From: Sphingomonadales bacterium
GTDB taxonomy: Bacteria > Pseudomonadota > Alphaproteobacteria > Sphingomonadales > Sphingomonadaceae
Assembly (NCBI GenBank): GCA_028871475.1
Contig: JAGWMZ010000002.1
Coordinates: 186,001-250,000, forward strand
Direction of reading: 5' to 3'
Length of the DNA: 64,000 nt
Shown here: positions 11,101-20,397 of the stretch, one piece after another
How positions within the stretch are numbered: position 1 is the first letter of the stretch
Layout of the letters: every line of letters starts with the position of its first letter
Notes under the pieces: generated by a model
What the model was told of the DNA's origin: nothing
Databases searched by the model: none
The model's input: only the letters and a program-made list of their open reading frames with translations
Position numbers and translations under genes: made by a program

Positions 11101-11583
11101 CGTTTCAGCCTGTGGCTGGAGGCAGGCGGTGGCACGGCGGAGGGCCAGCGTTTCACGCCGTCAGAATGCGCGCCCCTGCCGGTCGAACATCGTGCCCTGA
11201 CCGTGCTGGCAATTGACGATGACGCGCGCACGGTGGAGGCGACGGTCGCTTTGCTCACCAGCATGGGCCACCGGGCCATCGGCGCCTCGGGCGGGGGGGA
11301 GGCTCTGCCCCATGCGCATGAGGCTGATGCGGCGCTGGTCGATTACCGGCTGGACCACGGCGCCGCGGGCAGCGAGGATGGGCTGACCGTGGTGCAGGAA
11401 CTGCGGGCGATCAAGCCGGGCCTGCCGGCCATGCTGATCACGGCGGAAAGCGGTGAATGGATTCGCGATCTGGCCGCATCTCTCGGCGTGGAGATGCACG
11501 CCAAGCCCGCCGCGCCCGAGGCGATCGAGCATTTTCTGGCGCGAGTGGCCACCGGCTTAGTGGGCGAGATCAAGCCCGAGTGA
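8161..11583 (+). CDS. Hybrid sensor kinase: sodium/solute-symporter-like membrane domain, PAS, histidine kinase, receiver
   Basis: 1140 aa; N-terminal multi-TM SSS-like region (SSWTIYGAVGSAARTGWDYLPIYGAP), H-box FLAAASHDLLQPLHAARLF, ATPase motifs VDTGVGIP and GLGLGLALSERIA, C-terminal receiver LAIDDDARTVEATVALL. GTG start. Confidence 0.92.
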   Translation: MHVGSAALFALAWIGLLFLVAGWADRRAQGFSRHLLPERQRRQRQFAYTMALGVFCSSWTIYGAVGSAARTGWDYLPIYGAPILVLLLAPGLLRRLSRAVAEEQAVTISDFIAARFGHDPVVARLVTLIALAGTVPYMALQLRSMGIAFSIVTGQAVAVPTMVAGAALLALFAMLFGARRFELTGRSEGLIYAVGLESLMKICAMLLVGALAVAMVMHAPPERVAAGWSQLAARFTMHTLSADTLAIALISAFAMLALPRQFYMALAEAHDIEDLPQARFGFAFYLTLMALSVFPIVLAGLTVLSPAMQSDYFVLWLPQVSGHRVIMAVELLGGISAAAAMVITDSTALATMVSNDLVFPTVVRAALVEGGAPPAGALGRRMLLVRRAAILALVASALTWALLVNPEDSLASIGLVAFAAMAQFTPHLIMAATGRRRDPLAARVSLALGFAFWFYTLALPPVLPPAWHTWLAQGPADPERLLGIGHTSVLVHGVVWSLGVNIAAYLLVAARKARGAPLPAAMRWQTQISDLGQLRDLVASFVGQDKAAAEFPEAQRGAPIDNRAAQRARALIGAVVGTSAARALVASALAGGRMTLAQVTRLLDERGHALGFSRQVLTATFENIEAGISVVDADLNLVAWNSRYEALFNYPPGMVYVGMPVVDLMRYNAMRGEMGEGDPEEMVARRLAYLRRGLPHSIERHRRDGTVIKISGGPMPGGGYVMSYTDITSEAMVRAELRQTLAQMESRVSARTAELSQANRQLARATADKTRFLAAASHDLLQPLHAARLFTAALSRDVDDKARVLVSRVDSAITAAEGLLRALLDISKLDAGGVTPHLEPLALTPFLGDLIDGFYPMAESKGLSLRSGPLGAGLDVVSDRGLLRSLLQNFLANALRYTVEGGVLLGVRRRMVDGVAWVRVDVVDTGVGIPADKMESIFSEFTRLGDVEVEGLGLGLALSERIARLLGARIEVASRLGHGSRFSLWLEAGGGTAEGQRFTPSECAPLPVEHRALTVLAIDDDARTVEATVALLTSMGHRAIGASGGGEALPHAHEADAALVDYRLDHGAAGSEDGLTVVQELRAIKPGLPAMLITAESGEWIRDLAASLGVEMHAKPAAPEAIEHFLARVATGLVGEIKPE

Positions 11584-12198
11584 ACGCGCCACCAGCGCCG
11601 CTTGCGTGCGGTTGCGCACGTCGAGCTTGCGCATGATCGCGGTCATATGCGCCTTCACCGTGCTTTCGGTGATGCCAAGGCTGTGGGCGATCTGCTTGTT
11701 GAGCTGACCATCGAGCACGGCGAGCAGCACCTTGAGCTGGGTGGGGGTGAGGCCGGCCACCTCGCGGCGGATGGTCTCGATGTCGCTGCCGGGCGCGGCG
11801 GTATGGCCATGGTGCAGCGGCGCCTGCCCGCCCATGATGCGCGCGATGGTCGCCTCGATCTGGTCGAGATCGGCGTGTTTGGAGAGGAAGGAGACGGCGC
11901 CAAAGGCGCGTGCTTCCTCGGCCGCCGCCGTGCCCTCGGCGCTGGAAATGACGAGGATGGGCACCTCGGGGCGTTCGGAATGGAGCAGGGCGATGCCCGA
12001 ATAGCCCACCGCGCCCGGCATTTTCAGGTCGAGCATGATGAGCTTCAGATCATCGCCGGCTTCCTGCGCGGCGCGGGCGGCAGCGGCCAGCGTGCCGGCT
12101 TCCAGAATGCGGGCGCCCGGGTTCACCCTGGCCGCGGCCAGCGTCAGCGCCTGGCGGAACAGGGGATGGTCATCGGCAATCAGGATCGTCACGCTCAC
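11557..12198 (-). CDS. LuxR/NarL-family response regulator
   Basis: ILIADDHPLFRQALTLA receiver and LTPTQLKVLLAVLDGQLNKQIAHSLGITESTVKAHMTAIMRKL LuxR HTH; tail-to-tail overlap with the kinase. Confidence 0.94.
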   Translation of the reverse strand: MSVTILIADDHPLFRQALTLAAARVNPGARILEAGTLAAAARAAQEAGDDLKLIMLDLKMPGAVGYSGIALLHSERPEVPILVISSAEGTAAAEEARAFGAVSFLSKHADLDQIEATIARIMGGQAPLHHGHTAAPGSDIETIRREVAGLTPTQLKVLLAVLDGQLNKQIAHSLGITESTVKAHMTAIMRKLDVRNRTQAALVARSLGLDLAH

Positions 12199-12220
12199 GG
12201 CAGTGGCTCCGCATCTTGGG

Positions 12221-12328
12221 CTAGAGCGTTTTCGAGCCAGATGGACTTATCTGGTGCCTGGCGAAAACGCGGTCGAACAAAAATCCAGAGCGCTTCGTCC
12301 GATCCAGTCGGAACGGATTTCGCTCTAG
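12221..12328. repeat. Compound palindromic intergenic element
   Basis: Outer arms CTAGAGCG (12221-12228)/CGCTCTAG (12321-12328); nested GCGTTTTCG (12226-12234)/CGAAAACGC (12262-12270); further nested CCAGAT/ATCTGG, AATCC/GGATT and TCCGA/TCGGA pairs. Confidence 0.75.
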
Positions 12329-12514
12329 AATGAAGAGATGCGCTCTTTGCCTTCGAACGGCAAGGGTGGCCTTTCGTCGCAGAACCTGCGCCAAAGTCGT
12401 GTCTTTGCCGCACATGGCCGAAGTTTTCGCGAAATTTGCCCGTGATCAAGGCGCGGGGCGGTCAGCGAGTCCATAAACGCCCCATCGAAGCCCATCACGG
12501 GAGGAACCCCTGCC

Positions 12515-13054
12515 ATGTCCGACACGCTTTCCATCGCCCAGCCTGCCCAGAAGCCTCGCCAACTGACCACCCGGTCGGGTCTGGTCATTGAAGTCGTGCC
12601 CGCCACCGATCAGGATGGCGATGCACTCGCCGCCTTTTTCGACGAGGTGAGCGAGCAGGACCGCCGGTTCCGTTTTCTGAGCGCCTGCCAGCATCTGAGC
12701 GCCGAGCAGATCGACGTGCTCACCCATCCCGACCATTTCCGCACGGAAAGCTTTCTGGCCTATGATCCGGCCAAGGGCGAACTGGTGGCCTCGGCCATGC
12801 TGGCCTGCGACGGCAAGCTCGATACCGCCGAAGTTGCCGTCTCGATCCGCCATGACTATCGGGCGCTGGGCATCGGCTGGGCGCTGCTCGACCTGCTGGC
12901 GGAAGAAGCGCAGCGGCGCGGTGTGCGCCGGGTGATCTCGATCGAGAGCCGCGAGAACCATGCGGCCATCGAACTGGAACGCGAAAAGGGCTTTACCCCC
13001 GAGCCTTTCGAGGGTGATCCTTCGCTGGTCGTGCTCTCGCGCCATTTCCGATAG
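12515..13054 (+). CDS. GNAT-family N-acetyltransferase
   Basis: 179 aa; AEVAVSIRHDYRALGIGWALLDLLAEEAQRRGVRRVISIESRENHAAIELEREKGF is typical acetyl-CoA-binding motif A/B; upstream GGGAGGAA RBS. Confidence 0.9.
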   Translation: MSDTLSIAQPAQKPRQLTTRSGLVIEVVPATDQDGDALAAFFDEVSEQDRRFRFLSACQHLSAEQIDVLTHPDHFRTESFLAYDPAKGELVASAMLACDGKLDTAEVAVSIRHDYRALGIGWALLDLLAEEAQRRGVRRVISIESRENHAAIELEREKGFTPEPFEGDPSLVVLSRHFR

Positions 13055-13165
13055 GATTTGGCGCCTGATCTTCGTCATTTCACCAATTTACGTGGTGCCA
13101 CGATCGGTCAAGCTGCCCTTCGCGCGGGGCAGGCGCATCGCCTGCCCGTCTGTGAAGGGGGTTCC

Positions 13166-14443
13166 ATGCTCGATCGTCGTGCGATGCTTGCCAACAGCCT
13201 GTTCGCCGGGGCGGCCTCCGCCCTGCCAGCCTCTGCCCTGGCGGCGGTGGATCTGCCAGCGCCCGGCCTCTATGCCAGTCATGAGGACGCCTATTGGGCT
13301 GCGCTGCGCAAGCAGTTCCTCATCCCCGAAGGCGTGGTCAATCTCAACAATGGCACGGTGGGGTCCTCGCCGCGCCCGGTGCTGAAAGCCATCTACGACA
13401 GCTATGAGCTGACCGAGCAGATGACCCAGCCCGAGCCTGAGGGCTACCCCATCTGGGGCTATGGGCCTTGGACCGAATTTCGCGCGCCCTTTGCCGCATT
13501 GATGGGCGCCCGCACCGACCAGATGGCCGTGCTGCGCAACGCCACCGAAGCGAACAATGTGGTGGCGGGCGGCTTTGACATGAAGCCGGGTGATGAAGTG
13601 CTGATGTCCGACGAGGAGCACGGCAGCGGCGAGCAGCCATGGGTTTTGCGTGCCAAACGCTATGGCATTGTGGTCAAGAAATTCGCCCTGCCCAAGCCTG
13701 CAAAGACGCCTGCCGACATCCTCAATCGCATCAATGACGCCATCACGCCGAAGACGAAGATCATCTTCGTCAGCCATATTTCCACCAACAGTGGCCTCAT
13801 CCTGCCGGCCAAGGAGATTGCCGCGCTGGCGCGGTCCAGGGGCATTATCTCGGCCTTTGACGGGGCCCATGCGGCAGGGATGCTCAAGGTCGACCTCAAT
13901 GACATCGGCTGCGACATCTACACCGGCTCGATGCACAAATGGCTTTTTGCCACCAAGGGAACGGGCTTCCTCTATGTGCGCGGGCCCGAGGTGATGGAGC
14001 GCCTGTGGCCCACCACCGTGACGGGCGGCTGGGATGCGCCCGCGCGCGATGTCGATCGCTATTCGCAGATCGGCTCCTCGAACATTCCGGCCATGATGGG
14101 CCTGCTGGCGGCGATCAACCTGGCCAACACCATCGGCATCGAACGGATCGAGAAGCGCCATCGTTACCTGGCCGATTACATCCATGGCGAGATGATCAAG
14201 CGCGGTGCCCATGACCTGACCTCGCCCGACCCGACGATGCGCTGCGCCATCGCCACGGTCGACATGAGCCCGGTGCAGATGCACGAACTGATGGACTGGA
14301 TGTGGGCCAACCATCGCATTCGCGTGCGTGGCGGGGCGCCGGGGCGCATTCGTCTGTCCACGCCCTATTACCTGCAAAAGCACGACATCGACAATTTCCT
14401 CGATAAATATGATGCCTTTCGCAAGATGAAGGGGATTGCCTGA
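13166..14443 (+). CDS. Class V PLP aminotransferase (isopenicillin-N epimerase-like) with Tat-like signal
   Basis: MLDRRAMLANSLFAGAASALPASALAA leader; NLNNGTVGSSPRPVLKA, DGAHAAGMLKVDLNDIGCDIYTGSMHKWLFATKGTGFLYVR (PLP Lys motif). Confidence 0.9.
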   Translation: MLDRRAMLANSLFAGAASALPASALAAVDLPAPGLYASHEDAYWAALRKQFLIPEGVVNLNNGTVGSSPRPVLKAIYDSYELTEQMTQPEPEGYPIWGYGPWTEFRAPFAALMGARTDQMAVLRNATEANNVVAGGFDMKPGDEVLMSDEEHGSGEQPWVLRAKRYGIVVKKFALPKPAKTPADILNRINDAITPKTKIIFVSHISTNSGLILPAKEIAALARSRGIISAFDGAHAAGMLKVDLNDIGCDIYTGSMHKWLFATKGTGFLYVRGPEVMERLWPTTVTGGWDAPARDVDRYSQIGSSNIPAMMGLLAAINLANTIGIERIEKRHRYLADYIHGEMIKRGAHDLTSPDPTMRCAIATVDMSPVQMHELMDWMWANHRIRVRGGAPGRIRLSTPYYLQKHDIDNFLDKYDAFRKMKGIA

Positions 14444-14505
14444 GGACAGGCGAGCGGTTCGCTCGGTGGCTTGCGCCATGCATGGTTGCGGCCCATACTT
14501 CCCCC

Positions 14506-14886
14506 ATGGACGAACCGACCCCATCGCAACTGATCGACCAGCGCATCGCCGAACTGGGTGATTGGCGCGGCGCCGTGCTGGCCCATATGCGCGCGCTGAT
14601 CCATCAGGCGCTGCCCGATGTGGTGGAGATGTGGAAATGGCGCGGCGTGCCCGTGTGGGAGCGTGATGGCATCCTGTGCACCGGCGAAAGCTACAAAGCG
14701 GTGGTCAAGCTGACCTTCGCCAAGGGCGCCAGCCTGCCCGACCCGGCCAGCCTGTTCAACGCCAGCCTTGATGGCAATGTGCGCCGCGCCATCGATCTGC
14801 TCGAAGGCGCCGCTGTTGACGAGGAGGCCTTCAAGGCGCTGATCCTTGCCGCGGCGGCGCTCAATGGGGCGAAGAAGAAGCGTTGA
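14506..14886 (+). CDS. DUF1801-type small protein
   Basis: MWKWRGVPVWERDGILCTGESYKAVVKLTFAKGA matches the DUF1801-like pattern. Confidence 0.75.
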   Translation: MDEPTPSQLIDQRIAELGDWRGAVLAHMRALIHQALPDVVEMWKWRGVPVWERDGILCTGESYKAVVKLTFAKGASLPDPASLFNASLDGNVRRAIDLLEGAAVDEEAFKALILAAAALNGAKKKR

Positions 14887-14889
14887 CCC

Positions 14890-15771
14890 TTACCAGAGCA
14901 CGCCGTCCTCATCGGGGGTGACGGGCGCGGGGGCTTCGTCACCCAGGCCCTGCCTCAGGTCGATCTCGATGGTGCGGCACATGGCTTCGAGCGGCAGATC
15001 GTGGATGGTGCCGGCAAAGGGATCGACCAGATCATCGCCAATGGCCAGAACCGCCAAAAACATCGTGCCGGCCACCGTTGAGCCGAGCGGTGTGACGACG
15101 CCCAGCGACTCGACCAGTCCGAAAGGCAAGAGCACGCAGAACAGCCGCGTGAACAGCTTGGGAAACACGCGGAACTGGGCGGGCAGGGGGGTGTTTTTCA
15201 ACCGCTCCATGCCGCCCTGCGCATTGGCGATGTCGATCAGCACGCGTTCGAGCTGGGCCTGCTGGATCGTGTCGATCAGCCCCTGCTGGCGTGCCTGCGT
15301 GATCAGCGCGCCGGTGCCGTCAAGAATGGCGTTGGCAGCGTTGGCCTTGGCCAGCACCTGCCCGGCCTCGGCCTGCGACAGGTCGGGCAGGGTCTGCGCG
15401 CTCATCCCCACGCGGCGCAATTGGCAGCGCAGCGCGTTCACATAGGCGATCTGGCGCGTGACGATGGCGCGGGCGAGCGGATGGTCGGCGGGCAGGAAAT
15501 TGCGCGTGGCGCGTGCCAGGCTGCGGCTGGCGTTGATCATCGCGCCCCACAGGCCGCGCCCTTCCCACCAGCGCGCATAGGCCGAGGTGCTGCGGAAACC
15601 CAGGATCAGCGCCAGCGCGCTGCCGAACAGGGTGAGCGGCAGCCCCGGCGCCTTGAAGGGCAGATAGTAATAGGTGACCGTAACGATCACATCCCAGACG
15701 AAGAGCACCAGCAACTGGCGTTTGATGCCGCCCAGAATGGTCTGATAGCTGGAATGGGAGATGACAACCAT
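14890..15771 (-). CDS. Bestrophin-family (UPF0187) channel-like membrane protein
   Basis: 293 aa; RSTSAYARWWEGRGLWGAMINASRSLARATRNFL and GDDLVDPFAGTIHDLPLEAMCRTIEIDLRQ. Confidence 0.9.
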   Translation of the reverse strand: MVVISHSSYQTILGGIKRQLLVLFVWDVIVTVTYYYLPFKAPGLPLTLFGSALALILGFRSTSAYARWWEGRGLWGAMINASRSLARATRNFLPADHPLARAIVTRQIAYVNALRCQLRRVGMSAQTLPDLSQAEAGQVLAKANAANAILDGTGALITQARQQGLIDTIQQAQLERVLIDIANAQGGMERLKNTPLPAQFRVFPKLFTRLFCVLLPFGLVESLGVVTPLGSTVAGTMFLAVLAIGDDLVDPFAGTIHDLPLEAMCRTIEIDLRQGLGDEAPAPVTPDEDGVLW

Positions 15772-15835
15772 GGTGGCGAGACTGTCCTGTGTCTTTCACG
15801 AATGCAAGCGGGGTGACGGATTGGGCGGGCGCGGC

Positions 15836-16075
15836 CTATTGCGCGATGGGACGAAGCTGATCGGTCGTCGGCTGGGCATTCATCGCATGGGAAAGCGCCA
15901 CCGATGTGCCAGTGGCCGGGCGGATGTGAAACCATTCGGGCCGATCGATGGCGACCAGAAAGCTCAGGATGGCCATGCCGATGCCCACCAGCCCGGCGGT
16001 GCTGGTGAGGCGCAGGCGGGTATCCTCCATGGCGGCATGGGTGGGCTGGGCAGGGTGGGGATGATAGGGGCGCAT
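15836..16075 (-). CDS. Small single-TM protein of unknown function
   Basis: 79 aa with hydrophobic GLVGIGMAILSFLVAI; 64 bp upstream of the bestrophin gene on the same strand. Confidence 0.45.
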   Translation of the reverse strand: MRPYHPHPAQPTHAAMEDTRLRLTSTAGLVGIGMAILSFLVAIDRPEWFHIRPATGTSVALSHAMNAQPTTDQLRPIAQ

Positions 16076-16317
16076 TGAAAAACTCCATAGGTCGCCATGC
16101 GATTCTGCTTGGCAGAGAAAACTATGGGGTTGGGACGTTTCTCCGGAATTATGGCTTCGTTACAAAGCGTTTCCGCGTTGCAGCGCGCGTTGTGCGGTGC
16201 CGCATGGTCGGCCAATTGAGCGATGTTCCGACCATGCCTGCCTGTCTCCGCCCAGTAGCGGTGCGTGCTTGGGCGTGCGGGGCTTGGCTTTCGCACCGTC
16301 TCTGCTAGGCGGGGATC

Positions 16318-18189
16318 ATGCTCACGATCCAGAACATCACCGTGCGCCTTGGCGGGCGCAACATCATCGACGGCGCCAGCGCGGCGATCCCTCCGCGCGG
16401 CAAGGTGGGGCTGATCGGGCGCAATGGCGCGGGCAAGTCGACACTGGTGAAAGCCATCATCGGCCAGATCGAACCGGACGAAGGCAGCGTCGACATGCCG
16501 CGCCGCGCGCGTCTGGGTTACATCGCGCAGGAAGCGCCCAGCGGGCAGACCACACCCTTTGAAAGCGTGCTCTCCGCCGATGTGGAGCGCACGCAACTGC
16601 TGGAGGAGGCCGAGACCTGCACCGACCCTGACCGTCTGGGCGATGTGCATGAGCGACTGCTGGCGATCGATGCCTATAGCGCCCCGGCCCGCGCGGCACG
16701 CATCCTCATCGGCCTTGGCTTTGACGAGGAGATGCAAGGCCGCCCCCTCGACAGTTTTTCGGGCGGATGGAAGATGCGCGTGGCGCTGGCCAGCCTGCTG
16801 TTTTCCGCGCCCGATGTCATGCTGCTCGACGAACCCTCGAACCACCTCGACCTGGAAGCGACGCTGTGGCTGGAGAATTTCCTGAAAGCCTATCCCGCCA
16901 CGCTGATCGTCATTAGCCATGAGCGCGATCTGCTGAACAATGTGGTCGACAACATCCTGCACCTGCAGGGCGGCAAGCTGACGCTTTACCCCGGCAATTA
17001 CGACAGCTTTGAAAAGCAGCGCGCCGAAAGGCTGATCCAGCAGGCCGCCGCCCGCGCAGCGCAGGAAGCGCGCGCCGCCAAATTGCGCGACTATGTGGCG
17101 CGCAACAGCGCCCGCGCCTCCACCGCCAAGCAGGCCCAGTCGCGCGCCAAAATGCTGGCCAAGATGCAGCCCGTGGCGGCGCAGCTGGAAGACCCGACGC
17201 TCAGCTTCGATTTTCCCGATCCGGCCGAACTGCGCCCGCCGCTCATCACGCTCGATCTTGCCTCGGTCGGCTATACCGAGGCCAGGCCGATCCTGACGCG
17301 GCTCAACCTGCGCATCGATCCGGATGACCGCATCGCCCTCTTGGGCCGCAACGGCAACGGCAAGACCACGCTGGCCCGCCTGCTGGCCGCGCAATTGACC
17401 CCGATGGCGGGCAAGATCACCGCGGCGGGCAAGATGAATGTCGGCTATTTCACCCAGTATCAGGTGGAGGAACTGGCCGGCGATTCGACCCCGCTGGAGC
17501 TGATGGCCCGCGCCATGGACGGCAAGAGCCCCGCCGCCGTGCGCGCCCAGCTTGGCCGTTTCGGCTTTTCGGGCAACCATGCCACGGCCAATGTCGGAAC
17601 ATTGTCGGGTGGTGAGCGCGCCCGTCTGGCGCTGGCGCTGGTGACGCGCGATGCGCCGCATCTCCTCGTGCTCGACGAGCCGACCAACCACCTCGACATC
17701 GATGCGCGCGAGGCGCTGGTGCAGGCGCTCAACACCTATACGGGCGCGGTCATCCTTATCAGCCATGACCGCCATATGGTCGAGCTGACGGCGGACCGGC
17801 TGGTGCTGGTCGATGGCGGCACGGCGCAGGATTACAACGGCAGCATCGAAGATTACATCGACTTTATTCTGGGCCGTAACCAGCCGAAGGTGGAGACCAG
17901 GGCGGACACGAAAAAGCCCAAGGCCGACAAGCGCGCCAACGCCCTTGCCCGCGAGGAATACAAGGCGGCGCAAAAGAAGCTGCGCGAGGCCGAGACCCGC
18001 ATCACCAAACTGCAGGCACAGATCGAGGCGCTGGACGGGGCCATGGCCGACCCTGCCAAAGCGCCCAAGGAGCTGGCCGGCGTGAACATGGGTGAACTGG
18101 CCCGTCGCCGCGCCGTGCTCGACGATCAATTGCAGGACGCCGAAGCCGCATGGCTGGAACTGGGCGAGGCGGTGGAGGACGCGGGCTGA
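16318..18189 (+). CDS. ABC-F family ATPase (Uup/YheS-like)
   Basis: Two ABC modules: GRNGAGKSTL...SFSGGWKMRVALASLL...LLDEPSNHLDLEATLWL and GRNGNGKTTLARLL...LSGGERARLALALV...LDEPTNHLDIDAREALV; no TM segments. Confidence 0.96.
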   Translation: MLTIQNITVRLGGRNIIDGASAAIPPRGKVGLIGRNGAGKSTLVKAIIGQIEPDEGSVDMPRRARLGYIAQEAPSGQTTPFESVLSADVERTQLLEEAETCTDPDRLGDVHERLLAIDAYSAPARAARILIGLGFDEEMQGRPLDSFSGGWKMRVALASLLFSAPDVMLLDEPSNHLDLEATLWLENFLKAYPATLIVISHERDLLNNVVDNILHLQGGKLTLYPGNYDSFEKQRAERLIQQAAARAAQEARAAKLRDYVARNSARASTAKQAQSRAKMLAKMQPVAAQLEDPTLSFDFPDPAELRPPLITLDLASVGYTEARPILTRLNLRIDPDDRIALLGRNGNGKTTLARLLAAQLTPMAGKITAAGKMNVGYFTQYQVEELAGDSTPLELMARAMDGKSPAAVRAQLGRFGFSGNHATANVGTLSGGERARLALALVTRDAPHLLVLDEPTNHLDIDAREALVQALNTYTGAVILISHDRHMVELTADRLVLVDGGTAQDYNGSIEDYIDFILGRNQPKVETRADTKKPKADKRANALAREEYKAAQKKLREAETRITKLQAQIEALDGAMADPAKAPKELAGVNMGELARRRAVLDDQLQDAEAAWLELGEAVEDAG

Positions 18190-18311
18190 TCCGCGCCATG
18201 GTGAGGTACCGTGCTGTGGTAACCGGGCGCTTCCGCGCTTCCCCTTATACCTTGGTGGGGGAGGCTTAGGCTATCATCGGGTAAGCCGCCTTGCGGAGAA
18301 CCCCTGTTTTC

Positions 18312-20351
18312 ATGCCGCCTGCCACGCCGATCAATGTTGAGGATGCGCGCTGGATCGCGCTGAGCGAGGCGAGCGAGCGGCTGGCCACGGCGCGCTCGCT
18401 TGCGGCCATTGTCGACATCCTGCGCGAGACGGCGCGCGAGATTGTCGGCGCGCAGGGCATCGCGGTGGTCATCCGCGAGGGCGGCCATTGCTTTTACGCC
18501 GCCGAAGATGCGGTGGGCCCGCTGTGGACGGGCAACCGCTTTCCTCTGGAAACCTGCATTTCCGGTTGGGCGATGACGCGGGGCGAAACTGTCTGCATCG
18601 GCGACATCACGCTGGACGCGCGCGTGCCGCAGGCAGCCTATGCGCCCACCTTCGTGCGCAGTCTCGTCATGGTGCCCATCGGCAAGCCAGAGCCGGTGGC
18701 GGCGCTGGGCGCCTATTGGTCCGACGTGCGCGAGCATGATCCCGCGCAGGTGCGGCGGCTGGAGGCGCTGGCCCGCGCGGCGGCCATCGCGCTGGAAAAC
18801 ACCCGGTTGATCGACACGCTGACGCAAAGTGAGCGCGACCGCCAACTGGCGCTGGAGGCTGGGCGCATGGGGGTCTGGACGCTGGATCTGGCCAGCGGAA
18901 AGCTGGAAACCAACGCCACCTTTTGCGGCATTTTCGGGTTTGAGCCCGATCATCCCCTGACGATGGAGGAGTTGCGCGCAGCGGTTCATGCCGAGGACAG
19001 GGCCCATACCTTTCACACCATCGACAACAGCATCGAGACCGGTGAGGCCTGCGAGGTTGAGCATCGGCTGATCACCCCGCAAGGCGGCATCCGCTGGGTC
19101 AGCCTGCGTGCCAAGCCCAGCTTTCACCCCGATGGCCGGCCACGGGCGATTTCGGGCGTGCTGACTGATGTCACCGCGCGCGTGACGATGGAAGCAGAGC
19201 GCGCCGATTTTGCCGCCATGCTGGAGCAGCGGGTGGAACAGCGCACTGCCGAGCTGATCAAGGCACAGGAAGACTTGCGCCAGGTGCAGAAACTGGACGC
19301 GATGGGCCAGTTGACCGGCGGCGTGGCACATGATTTCAACAATCTGCTCACCCCCATTCTGGGCGGGCTCGATCTGCTCTCGCGCCGCAATGTCGGGGGT
19401 GAGCGCGAGCAGAAGATGATCGCCGGGGCGTTGCAATCGGCGGAAAGGGCGCGCACGCTGGTGCATCGGCTGCTCGCCTTTGCCCGGCGCCAGCCGCTGA
19501 CGGTGCAGTCGGTCGATATTGGCCTGCTGTTGCTCGATCTCGTCGGGTTGATCGAGGTGACATTGGGCCCGCGCCACAGGCTCTCGCTCACCATCGCGCC
19601 CGATGTCAGCCCGGCGCTGGTGGACCGTAACCAGCTCGAAATGGCGCTGGTCAATGTGGCGGTCAATGCCCGCGATGCGATGGCTTCGGGCGGCACGCTC
19701 GGCGTTTCGCTGCGTCAGGAGGACGGGCATGTGGTGATCGCCCTGCGCGATACGGGCGTCGGCATGGATGAAGCGACGCTGCAACGCGCCATCGAGCCGT
19801 TCTTTTCGACCAAGGGCGTGGGCAAGGGCACGGGGCTGGGGCTCTCCATGGTCCATGGGCTGATGGCCCAGCTGGGCGGGGCGCTGCGCATCGAGAGCAC
19901 CCCGGCGCGGGGCACGACGGTCGAACTGGTGATGCCCGCCAGCCAGGCCCCCATCGAGCGGACCGAGGTCCAGCCGCCCGTGCCGCTGGCCATGCATGGC
20001 AAGACCGTGCTGCTTGTCGATGACGAGGCAGTGGTGCGCGCCAGCGCGGCGGAGATGCTGGCGGAATTCGGCCTGCGGGTGATCGAGGCAGCCTCGGCGG
20101 AGGAAGCGCTTGCGGTGCTGGCGGGCGGGGCAAGGGTCGACCTGCTCGTCACCGACCACATGATGCCCGGGATGACCGGCGCCCAGCTGGTGGCCAAAGT
20201 CGCGCGCCGCTGGGCGGGGATGCCGGTGCTCCTGGTGTCGGGCTATTCGGATCTGGCGGGCGTTTCGGGCACCATACCGCGCCTTGCCAAGCCCTTCCGC
20301 CAGCGCGATCTGGCGGCCAGTCTGGCGTTGGTGCTGGGGGATCGGTCGTGA
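18312..20351 (+). CDS. GAF-PAS hybrid histidine kinase with C-terminal receiver
   Basis: [29 protein letters not shown]-box, [22 protein letters not shown]...[11 protein letters not shown], receiver [21 protein letters not shown]...[11 protein letters not shown]. Confidence 0.92.
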   Translation: MPPATPINVEDARWIALSEASERLATARSLAAIVDILRETAREIVGAQGIAVVIREGGHCFYAAEDAVGPLWTGNRFPLETCISGWAMTRGETVCIGDITLDARVPQAAYAPTFVRSLVMVPIGKPEPVAALGAYWSDVREHDPAQVRRLEALARAAAIALENTRLIDTLTQSERDRQLALEAGRMGVWTLDLASGKLETNATFCGIFGFEPDHPLTMEELRAAVHAEDRAHTFHTIDNSIETGEACEVEHRLITPQGGIRWVSLRAKPSFHPDGRPRAISGVLTDVTARVTMEAERADFAAMLEQRVEQRTAELIKAQEDLRQVQKLDAMGQLTGGVAHDFNNLLTPILGGLDLLSRRNVGGEREQKMIAGALQSAERARTLVHRLLAFARRQPLTVQSVDIGLLLLDLVGLIEVTLGPRHRLSLTIAPDVSPALVDRNQLEMALVNVAVNARDAMASGGTLGVSLRQEDGHVVIALRDTGVGMDEATLQRAIEPFFSTKGVGKGTGLGLSMVHGLMAQLGGALRIESTPARGTTVELVMPASQAPIERTEVQPPVPLAMHGKTVLLVDDEAVVRASAAEMLAEFGLRVIEAASAEEALAVLAGGARVDLLVTDHMMPGMTGAQLVAKVARRWAGMPVLLVSGYSDLAGVSGTIPRLAKPFRQRDLAASLALVLGDRS

Positions 20352-20397
20352 TCCGCTGACGGCGGCGCACCTTGCACAGGGGGCGATCCATTCCGAT

